From Aradus depressus (lineage: Eukaryota > Arthropoda > Insecta > Hemiptera > Aradidae): 64,000 nucleotides of DNA. Made by a program: the position numbers and the translations under genes. Under the pieces are notes generated by a model. That model ran no database searches. It saw nothing but the letters and a program-made list of their open reading frames with translations, and was not told where the DNA came from. Each line of letters begins with the position of its first letter. Position 1 is the stretch's first letter. Below are positions 19,844 through 28,669 of this stretch, in pieces. The DNA is taken from positions 15,998,562 through 16,062,561 of the forward strand of contig OY759217.1 in NCBI GenBank assembly GCA_963662175.1. Direction: 5' to 3'.

Positions 19844-19866
19844 TAGCAATACCGAAAGTACTCCCA
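19844..19866 (+). other. CTGAAGA-stem-GAAA motif, hammerhead-core-like
   Basis: GGCTGAAGATGGTAGCAATA is followed by CCGAAAGTACT. GGTA and TACC can pair around a GCAA loop, so a small stem II sits between CTGAAGA and GAAA. One extra base lies between CTGAAGA and the stem, unlike a canonical hammerhead. Flanking sequence is shared, inverted, with 6757-6880. Hammerhead motifs are known in Penelope-like elements, and a Penelope fragment lies 420 bases away, but on the opposite strand. Confidence 0.25.
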
Positions 19867-19927
19867 TATTATATATTATTTGTGAAATAGACAATATTTT
19901 TTAAAAACATACGTTTTCTTTATTTTT

Positions 19928-20375
19928 GTAATACTTAAGTTGACTTTACATGAGCAGCAAAAATGCAAAGCGCAGCAGCAGCAAATGCACGCTGTGGTTT
20001 TTGTGCTTTTAGAATTAAATGACTCACATCCAATAGCGTGCATTTGCTGCTGCTGCGCTTTGCATTTTTACTGCGCATGTAAAATCAGCTTTAAGAGTAT
20101 AAAGTATAAATGACGATTTTGAGCGAGGAAATGAAATGATCGAATTCATATACATTTAAATAAATGTAATATTGTTTTTTACATGTACATTTATGTAACA
20201 GCTGATTGCTGATTTAGGAATCAGACGCACGGGAAATTTGAAGATCCTATTGGTAACTTGCAAGCAATCCATTTTTAATAAAAACGATTATTCTAGTTTA
20301 TTTAATTTTTATCTTGGTTTTTTTGCTCTGGCCAGGGGGAGGCACGCGCCCCCCCCCCCCCTGGCTACGCCCCTG
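19928..20375 (+). mobile_element. CAGGGGCGTAGCCAGG-type element, right end, with palindromic core (copy 2)
   Basis: The copy retains the right terminus CCTGGCTACGCCCCTG (20360-20375), preceded by a 13-base C tract (20349-20361). The left terminus is absent: homology with copy 1 begins at 19928. The core 19930-20099 is a near-perfect inverted repeat with arms of about 68 bases, containing AGCAGCAAAAATGCAAAGCG and its complement around a 35-base loop, itself bounded by TACTTAAG...CTTTAAGAGTA. That core looks like a separate foldback MITE carried inside the larger element, since it is the best-conserved part of both copies. Confidence 0.7.
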
Positions 20376-20772
20376 GTCATACGTATTATTCTGATCCCTA
20401 TAAAATTAATTATCACGGAGATATTGTTTTCTTTGCAAGGTATTATAATGTTCACTTTCCTAATCCATTTATCACAAAGTTTAGTATAAAATAGATGGGT
20501 GAAGACCAAAAGAAACTATGGATTTCCAAGTGTAGTGTTGTGCTAAGATATTCTTAAGATAACTTGTACGGCAAACTTGGAAGTTGGTGTAACAAAAGAG
20601 CAATTTGGGTTTGAATATTTCAGTTTGGGATATGGGACCTGGGTGTTGGTCTATGTGAAATGATAGGTTGGCAACAAGACTAGACATAACTTCAACTTAT
20701 CTATAGGCGAGTCTATTATTGAACAGTTCTGTGGGACCACAACCAGTTGCGCCAGTCATTACCCTCTACTTC
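20376..20772. other. Intergenic, nothing recognised
   Basis: Short AT-rich stretch with no supported feature. Its right end (20773-20787) is the left target-site duplication of the SINE that follows. Confidence 0.5.
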
Positions 20773-20787
20773 ACCACCTATACAAAG

Positions 20788-21129
20788 AGGGCGCCGGTAG
20801 CTCAGTGGTATGCGTGCTTGACTTCTGAGCTCAAGGTCGTGGGTTCGTAACCCGACCGAGGACCTTAGTTTATTTTATCTGGGAGGTAAAATAAACTTAA
20901 GCACACCGTCCTTCGGATGGGACGTTAAGCGATAGTCCCGAGCCTGTGCGATGTCAGGTACTCGTTGAAGACCCCTACCCTAGAGAATAAAAATTTAGGG
21001 TAGGCAAAATTTAGGACTCCCACAGTAGAGTCGGGCTTCATGTCCACCAGAGTGACGAAAGAGCGCTCTGGTAGTAGCCGATGTGACCTCGTTGTTAAAG
21101 CCCGGGCATGAGTCATAAAACCTAACCTA
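20788..21129 (+). mobile_element. Full-length tRNA-derived SINE with perfect 15-bp target duplication (copy 7)
   Basis: The head GGCGCCGGTAGCTCAGTGGT holds a pol III A-box (TAGCTCAGTGG) and GTGGGTTCGTAACCCG a B-box about 45 bases later, so the 5' end is tRNA-derived. A core with CGTCCTTCGGATGGGACGTT, then GTCAGGTACTCGTTGAAGAC, follows; this GACGTTAA...TTAAAGACC-type core resembles ones shared among SINE families. The 3' part has CAGAGTGACGAAAGAGCGCT, and the tail is AAAACCTAACCTAA. Both flanks carry ACCACCTATACAAAG (20773-20787 and 21130-21144), proof of target-primed insertion, and its perfection suggests a young copy. It encodes no protein; mobilisation would depend on a LINE. Confidence 0.9.
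20795..20860 (+). promoter_or_regulatory. Internal pol III promoter of the SINE (A and B boxes)
   Basis: A-box-like TAGCTCAGTGG at 20798-20808 and B-box-like GGTTCGTAACCC at 20842-20853 have near-canonical sequence and spacing for type 2 pol III promoters. The B-box deviates from GGTTCGAATCC in its second half. Confidence 0.7.
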
Positions 21130-21135
21130 ACCACC
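21113..21135 (+). repeat. CCTAA-type SINE tail
   Basis: The SINE ends ATAAAACCTAACCTAACC, of which the last four bases overlap the target duplication. CCTAA is the complement of the insect telomere unit TTAGG. Copies 1 and 5 have CTAA-rich tails (seen as TTAGTTAG on the + strand). Confidence 0.7.
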
Positions 21136-21144
21136 TATACAAAG

Positions 21145-21945
21145 TATAGGGGAAGTTATATAAACGGTTAGAAATTCGATGCGCAGTTTTCAACGGAATT
21201 TCATACTTTCCGACCTCCTGATTCCAAAAATATAAAATTTCTGTCTTTCTATTTGTCTGCGAACACGATAACTCTCAATAGAATGAATGTATCGATACTA
21301 AACTTGATATTCATACAGGACCCTCCAAGGACGACAATTTCAAGCAAATCGACCGGAAAAGGGGAGAGGCTTAACACAAAAACTCTAATAACTTACGAAG
21401 TAAAATGTATCATCATGGAATTTTATATTTAAATTCAAAAGCCAATAAGGATGGCACCTATTACTTTTTCGCAAAATTGGTCAAAGAGAAGATGGGATCA
21501 GAGAGGGGGACTGCCGATGTATTGAATGTATCGATACAAAATTTAGTAAGAGGATTCAGAAGCATCTATTAAGTCAACTATTGAGGTTTTGCTCAAACGG
21601 TCGATTAGCATTGGAGGGAGAGCGAAGACATAGGGGTAAAATTTAAAAAAAGTCTGTCCGTCTCCGAGTGTGTTCGTGTGTGTCTATGAACACGAGCACT
21701 TCCGATAGAATGAATGTATCAACACGAAATTTTATATGTGAATCCAGAACCCTCCAAGGACGACACCTATTGATTTTCAGACAAATAAATCACAGGGAAA
21801 GGGCGGATTAGGAGGAAGGCTTAGCACAAAAACTCTAATAACTGCCGATAGAATTGTATATGTGTGACCTGACAATACCTATCGATTTTCAGCCAAATCG
21901 GCCAAATGGAAGGGGAGGTTAAGGGAGAAGCATAAAATCAATATA
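21145..21945 (+). repeat. R1 repeat copy 5, with multiple sub-units
   Basis: Begins TATAGGGGAAGTTATATAAA immediately after the SINE's right duplication, so the SINE landed at the R1 boundary. It contains at least three partial sub-units, each with a GAATGTATC-A-CACGAAATTT-type block, CCTATTGATTTTCAG, and AATAACTGCCGAT. A second GTGTGTCTATGAACACGA leader starts near 21675, showing an internal duplication of the whole repeat. Confidence 0.65.
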
Positions 21946-21946
21946 A

Positions 21947-22055
21947 AATAATAATAATAATAATCTTTATTCCATTAGAAATAAAATACATTTCATTGGA
22001 AGGAGTTCAGCCAGCCTTCTTAAATAAAATTGAAAGATATAAAAAAGAATATACA
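21947..22055 (-). repeat. LINE 3' tail with (ATT)n, minus strand
   Basis: Reading the minus strand, AAATGTATTTTATTTCTAAT is followed by GGAATAAAG and then a run of ATT repeats (21948-21966 on the + strand as AATAAT). This is the usual shape of a jockey-type LINE 3' end: short UTR, AATAAA signal, and simple repeat tail. Only about 100 bases are present and no coding part is assigned. Confidence 0.4.
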
Positions 22056-22063
22056 AGTGAGAA

Positions 22064-22200
22064 TCTATATAATAAAAATGAATGGCTAAATTTGCTAAGC
22101 ACAAAACTCGAGAACGGCTGGACCAATTCGGCTAATTTTTTTTTTCACATATTTGTTGAAGTCCGAGGAAGGTTCTTATGAAGAGAGTTCCTAACTGTCA
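22064..22200 (+). mobile_element. Helitron-like 5' terminus
   Basis: The segment starts TCTATATAATAAAAATGAAT and continues GCACAAAACTCGAGAACGGC, TGGACCAATTCGGCTAATTT, then GAAGTCCGAGGAAGGTTCTT. This is close to the 5' end of a common insect Helitron group (TC start, AAAATGAAT, then AACGGCTGGACCGATTxGGCT). The base before TC is A, as expected for insertion into an AT dinucleotide. The 3' CTRR end and hairpin would lie to the right and are not visible before the satellite begins. The Rep/helicase gene is absent. Confidence 0.6.
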
Positions 22201-22206
22201 ACTGGA

Positions 22207-22914
22207 GGGGGGGGGGGGGGGGGGGGGGTTGTAAGGGGAGCCTAAGCATAAAAATTGCTCTAGCGCATTATCATGAAATTTCACGTGTAGTATTCTTAAA
22301 AGCCAATTTGAAGAATAGGCTATGTGGCGTTCATAAATTTTGAACGGGAGGGGGTGTTGTAAGGGGGGCCTAAATATAAAGATAGTTCTGTCATTAACGG
22401 ATGCTCGGAGTGCCATGGAAGTTTATATGTAGTTTTCTTAAAGGGCAAATTGAAAAATCCGCTACGTGACATCTCAAAATTTTGAAAGGGAGGGGGGGTT
22501 GTGGGGGTAGGCCTAAATATAAAGATAGTGCTAAGTCATTAACGAATGATCGGATTGTCATGGAATTTCATATGTAGTATTCTTAAAGGCCAAATAAAAA
22601 AATTGGGTGTGTGACGTCACAAAATAGTGAACGTGAGGGGGGGTTGTGGCGGTAGGCCTAAATATAAAGATAGTGATCGGTCATTAACTGATGGTCGGAT
22701 TGTCATGGAAATTCATATGTAGTATTCTTAGAAGGCAAATTGAAAAATATGCTATGTGACATCTCAAAATTTTGAAAGGCAGTGGGGGTAGGCCTAAATA
22801 TGAAGATAGTGATCGGTCATTAATAGATGATCGAATTGTCATGGAATTTCATATAGAAAAATACACTATGTGACATCTCCGAAATTTGAACGAGGGGGGG
22901 GGGGGGGGGGGGGG
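22207..22914 (+). repeat. G-rich minisatellite, five degenerate units of 128-145 bp
   Basis: The block CCTAAATATAAAGATAGT or a variant occurs at 22241, 22369, 22512, 22657 and 22793, giving periods of 128, 143, 145 and 136. Each unit contains CATTAAC, GGATTGTCATGGAATTTCAT, AGTATTCTTAAA, GCTATGTGACATCTC, AAAATTTTGAA and a G-rich run. Pure G tracts bound the block: 22207-22228 (22 G) and 22894-22914 (21 G). It lies directly downstream of the Helitron-like end, where Helitrons often carry internal tandem repeats. Confidence 0.75.
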
Positions 22915-22927
22915 AGGAGATTTAAGA

Positions 22928-24543
22928 TTTGTTAAAACTGATACGACAGATTCAGATATATCCGGAAAGTCCCATCCGAAGGACGACGTGCCCAAGGTTA
23001 TTTTCAACCTGAATGAAATCTCACCTACCCACGTTCATTTACATAACATAAATCTCTCATTCGAAAAAGCCCTGGATCATCGCTTAAAGTCCCATCCGAA
23101 GGCCGACGTGCTCAAAATTATTTTTAACTTCCCGATTAAAACATCTGACCTAATTGCCTCAGTTAGATTTCTAAGTGGCGATCCTGAGCTCGGTAGACTC
23201 CATTCTTCAAATTTCTCGCTATTTAACGGTTTATAGATTTAATATTTGCTAAAACTGATAGAGAACGACCGGGTTATCTGAATGCTACACAAAAATCAAA
23301 ATTAAAATGTTTTTCAAAAAATTCGAGCTATTTAACGGTTTATAGGCTTAATAATTGTTAAAACTGATACGACAGATTCAGATATATCCGGAAAGTCCCA
23401 TCCGAAGGACGACGTGCTCAAAATTATTTTTAAATTCCCGATTAAAACACTGACCTAAGTGCCTCAGCTAGATTTCTAAGTGGCGATCCTGAGCTCGGTA
23501 GACTCCATTCTTCAAATTTCTCGCTTTTTAACGGTTTATTGATTTAATATTTGTTAAAACTGATAGAGAACGACCGGATTATCTGAATGCTACCCAAAAG
23601 TCAAAATAAAAATGTTTTTCAAAAAATTCGCGCTATTTAACGGTTTATAGGCTTAATAATTGTTAAAACTGATACGACAGATTCAGATATATCCGGAAAG
23701 TCCCATCCGAAGGATGACGTGCTCAAGGCTATTTTCAACCTGAGTGAAATTTCACCTACCCAGGTTTATTTACATAACATAGTCTCATTATCGAGTACCT
23801 TACATTCGATAAAGCCCTGGATCATCGCTTAAAGTCCCATCCGAAGGACGACGTGCTCAAAGTTATTCTTAACTTCCTGTTTAAAACATCTGACCTAAGT
23901 GCCTCAGCTAGATTTCTAAGTGGCGATCCTGAGCTCGGTAGACTCCATTCTTCAAATTTCTCGCTTTTTAACGGTTTATAGATTTAATATTTGTTAAAAC
24001 TGATAGAGAACGACCGGATTATCTGAATGCTATCCAAAAGTCAAAATGAAAATGTTTTTCAAAAAATTCGCGCTATTTAACGGTTTATAGGCTTAATAAT
24101 TGTTAAAACTGATACGACAGATTCAGATATATCCGGAAAGTCCCATCCGAAGGACGACGTGCTCAAGGCTATTTCCAACCTAAGTGAAATCTCACCGACC
24201 CAGGTTTATTTACATAACATACGTCTCATTATCGAGTACCTCACATTCGAAAAAGCCCTGGATCATCGCTTAAAGTCCCATCCGAAGGACGACGTGCGCA
24301 AAGTTATTTTTAACTTCCCGGTTAAAACATCTGACCTAAGTGCCTCAGCTAGATTTCTAAGTGGCGATCCTGAGCTCGGTAGACGCCATTCTTCACATTT
24401 CTCGCTTTTCAACGGTTTATAGATTTAAGATATGATACACAGGTTGGGTGATGTCACGTACCCTATGTATGAGCAGAACGTTTAAGGATGCTAGGAAATT
24501 TGCTAATATAGGTTTATAGGCTTAATAATTGTTAAAACTGATA
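22928..24543 (+). repeat. Diverged left edge of the satellite
   Basis: The first four modules begin (at their CGACAG) at 22944 (long-B, 426 bp), 23370 (short-B, 305), 23675 (long-B, 440) and 24115 (long-A, 429). They hold most of the array's private substitutions and small indels, such as a shortened segment near 23055, ACATAGTCTC instead of ACATACGTCTC near 23778, and intermediate body types. Array edges escape homogenisation, so this edge probably shows older sequence; it is also where the match to long-B, not long-A, dominates. Confidence 0.75.
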
Positions 24544-24849
24544 CGACAGATTCAGATATATCCGGAAAGTCCCATCCGAAGGACGACGTGCTCAAAGTTA
24601 TTTTTAAATTCCCGATTAAAACATCCGACCTAAGTGCCTCAGCTAGATTTCTAAGATGCGATCCTGAGCTCGGTAGACTCCATTCTTCAAATTTCTCGCT
24701 TTTTAACGGTTTATAGATTTAATATTTGTTAAAACTGATAGAGAACGACCGGATTATCTGAATGCTACCCAAAAATCAAAATAAAAATGTTTTTCAAAAA
24801 ATTCGCGCTATTTAACGGTTTATAGGCTTAATAATTGTTAAAACTGATA

Positions 24850-27800
24850 CGACAGATTCAGATATATCCGGTAAGTCCCATCCGAAGGACGACGTGCTCA
24901 AAATTATTTTTAAATTCCCGATTAAAACATCTGACCTAAGTGCCTCAGCTAGATTTCTAAGTGGCGATCCTGAGCTCGGTAGACTCCATTCTTCAAATTT
25001 CTCGCTTTTTAACGGTTTATTGATTTAATATTTGTTAAAACTGATAGAGAACGACCGGATTATCTGAATGCTACCCAAAAGTCAAAATAAAAATGTTTTT
25101 CAAAAAATTCGCGCTATTTAACGGTTTATAGGCTTAATAATTGTTAAAACTGATACGACAGATTCAGATAAATCCGGAAAGTCCCATCCGAAGGATGACG
25201 TGCTCAAGGCTATTTTCAACCTGAGTGAAATTTCACCTACCCAGGTTTATTTACATAACATAGTCTCATTATCGAGTACCTTACATTCGATAAAGCCCTG
25301 GATCATCGCTTAAAGTCCCATCCGAAGGACGACGTGCTCAAAGTTATTCTTAACTTCCTGTTTAAAACATCTGACCTAAGTGCCTCAGCTAGATTTCTAA
25401 GTGGCGATCCTGAGCTCGGTAGACTCCATTCTTCAAATTTCTCGCTTTTTAACGGTTTATAGATTTAATATTTGTTAAAACTGATAGAGAACGACCGGAT
25501 TATCTGAATGCTATCCAAAAGTCAAAATGAAAATGTTTTTCAAAAAATTCGCGCTATTTAACGGTTTATAGGCTTAATAATTGTTAAAACTGATACGACA
25601 GATTCAGATATATCCGGAAAGTCCCATCCGAAGGACGACGTGCTCAAGGCTATTTCCAACCTAAGTGAAATCTCACCGACCCAGGTTTATTTACATAACA
25701 TACGTCTCATTATCGAGTACCTCACATTCGAAAAAGCCCTGGATCATCGCTTAAAGTCCCATCCGAAGGACGACGTGCGCAAAGTTATTTTTAACTTCCC
25801 GGTTAAAACATCTGACCTAAGTGCCTCAGCTAGATTTCTAAGTGGCGATCCTGAGCTCGGTAGACGCCATTCTTCACATTTCTCGCTTTTCAACGGTTTA
25901 TAGATTTAAGATATGATACACAGGTTGGGTGATGTCACGTACCCTATGTATGAGCAGAACGTTTAAGGATGCTAGGAAATTTGCTAATATAGGTTTATAG
26001 GCTTAATAATTGTTAAAACTGATACGACAGATTCAGATATATCCGGAAAGTCCCATCCGAAGGACGACGTGCTCAAAGTTATTCTTAAATTCCCGATTAA
26101 AACATCCGACCTAAGTGCCTCAGCTAGATTTCTAAGATGCGATCCTGAGCTCGGTAGACTCCATTCTTCAAATTTCTTGCTTTTTAACGGTTTATAGATT
26201 TAATATCTGTTAAAACTGATAGAGAACGACCGGATTATCTGAATGCTATCCAAAAATCAAAATAAAAATGTTTTTCGAAAAATTTGCGCTATTTAACGGT
26301 TTATAGGCTTAATAATTGTTAAAACTGATACGACAGATTCAGATATATCCGGAAAGTCCCATCCGAAGGACGACGTGCTCAAGGCTATTTCCAACCTAAG
26401 TGAAATCTCACCGACCCAGGTTTATTTACATAACATACGTCTCATTATCGAGTACCTCACATTCGAAAAAGCCCTGGATCATCGCTTAAAGTCCCATCCG
26501 AAGGACGACGTGCTCAAAGTTATTTTTAACTTCCCGGTTAAAACATCTGACCTAAGTGCCTCAGCAAGATTTCTAAGTGGCGATCCTGATCTCGGTAGAC
26601 GCCATTCTTCAAATTTCTCGCTTTTTAACGGTTTATAGATTTAAGATATGATACACAGGTTGGGTGATGTCACGTACCCTATGTATGAGCAGAACGTTTA
26701 AGGATGCTAGGAAATTTGCTAATATAGGTTTATAGGCTTAATAATTGTTAAAACTGATACGACAGATTCAGATATATCCGGTAAGTCCCATCCGAAGGAC
26801 GACGTGCTCAAAATTATTTTTAAATTCCCGATTAAAACATCTGACCTAAGTGCCTCAGCTAGATTTCTAAGTGGCGATCCTGAGCTCGGTAGACTCCATT
26901 CTTCAAATTTCTCGCTTTTTAACGGTTTATTGATTTAATATTTGTTAAAACTGATAGAGAACGACCGGATTATCTGAATGCTACCCAAAAGTCAAAATAA
27001 AAATGTTTTTCAAAAAATTCGCGCTATTTAACGGTTTATAGGCTTAATAATTGTTAAAACTGATACGACAGATTCAGATAAATCCGGAAAGTCCCATCCG
27101 AAGGATGACGTGCTCAAGGCTATTTTCAACCTGAGTGAAATTTCACCTACCCAGGTTTATTTACATAACATAGTCTCATTATCGAGTACCTTACATTCGA
27201 TAAAGCCCTGGATCATCGCTTAAAGTCCCATCCGAAGGACGACGTGCTCAAAGTTATTCTTAACTTCCTGTTTAAAACATCTGACCTAAGTGCCTCAGCT
27301 AGATTTCTAAGTGGCGATCCTGAGCTCGGTAGACTCCATTCTTCAAATTTCTCGCTTTTTAACGGTTTATAGATTTAATATTTGTTAAAACTGATAGAGA
27401 ACGACCGGATTATCTGAATGCTATCCAAAAGTCAAAATGAAAATGTTTTTCAAAAAATTCGCGCTATTTAACGGTTTATAGGCTTAATAATTGTTAAAAC
27501 TGATACGACAGATTCAGATATATCCGGAAAGTCCCATCCGAAGGACGACGTGCTCAAGGCTATTTCCAACCTAAGTGAAATCTCACCGACCCAGGTTTAT
27601 TTACATAACATACGTCTCATTATCGAGTACCTCACATTCGAAAAAGCCCTGGATCATCGCTTAAAGTCCCATCCGAAGGACGACGTGCGCAAAGTTATTT
27701 TTAACTTCCCGGTTAAAACATCTGACCTAAGTGCCTCAGCTAGATTTCTAAGTGGCGATCCTGAGCTCGGTAGACGCCATTCTTCACATTTCTCGCTTTT

Positions 27801-28669
27801 CAACGGTTTATAGATTTAAGATATGATACACAGGTTGGGTGATGTCACGTACCCTATGTATGAGCAGAACGTTTAAGGATGCTAGGAAATTTGCTAATAT
27901 AGGTTTATAGGCTTAATAATTGTTAAAACTGATACGACAGATTCAGATATATCCGGAAAGTCCCATCCGAAGGACGACGTGCTCAAAGTTATTCTTAAAT
28001 TCCCGATTAAAACATCCGACCTAAGTGCCTCAGCTAGATTTCTAAGATGCGATCCTGAGCTCGGTAGACTCCATTCTTCAAATTTCTTGCTTTTTAACGG
28101 TTTATAGATTTAATATCTGTTAAAACTGATAGAGAACGACCGGATTATCTGAATGCTATCCAAAAATCAAAATAAAAATGTTTTTCGAAAAATTTGCGCT
28201 ATTTAACGGTTTATAGGCTTAATAATTGTTAAAACTGATACGACAGATTCAGATATATCCGGAAAGTCCCATCCGAAGGACGACGTGCTCAAGGCTATTT
28301 CCAACCTAAGTGAAATCTCACCGACCCAGGTTTATTTACATAACATACGTCTCATTATCGAGTACCTCACATTCGAAAAAGCCCTGGATCATCGCTTAAA
28401 GTCCCATCCGAAGGACGACGTGCTCAAAGTTATTTTTAACTTCCCGGTTAAAACATCTGACCTAAGTGCCTCAGCAAGATTTCTAAGTGGCGATCCTGAT
28501 CTCGGTAGACGCCATTCTTCAAATTTCTCGCTTTTTAACGGTTTATAGATTTAAGATATGATACACAGGTTGGGTGATGTCACGTACCCTATGTATGAGC
28601 AGAACGTTTAAGGATGCTAGGAAATTTGCTAATATAGGTTTATAGGCTTAATAATTGTTAAAACTGATA
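24850..28669 (+). repeat. Tandem segmental duplication, period 1,910 bp
   Basis: Two copies, 24850-26759 and 26760-28669, share rare variants at the same offset: GGTAAGTCCC in place of GGAAAGTCCC (24871, 26781), GATAAATCCGG (about 25166, 27076) and ATTTCTTGCTTTTTAACGG (about 26171, 28081). Each holds short-B, long-B, long-A, short-B, long-A. Confidence 0.85.
26331..27065 (+). repeat. Example of the 735-bp higher-order unit (long-A + short-B)
   Basis: Long-A runs 26331-26759 (429 bp) and short-B 26760-27065 (306 bp). This dimer is the most frequent spacing in the array. In long-A the body reads TTAACTTCCCGGTTAAAACA and GTGGCGATCCTGATCTCGG; in most short-B bodies it reads TTAAATTCCCGATTAAAACA and AGATGCGATCCTGAGCTCGG. 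Body type and tail type are strongly linked, indicating two monomer lineages amplified together. Confidence 0.85.

Noticed and set aside
20788..20860. A functional tRNA gene
   Set aside because: A and B boxes are present, but the anticodon arm does not fold cleanly, no acceptor stem closes it, and the unit continues into a SINE body with a target duplication around the whole 342 bp.
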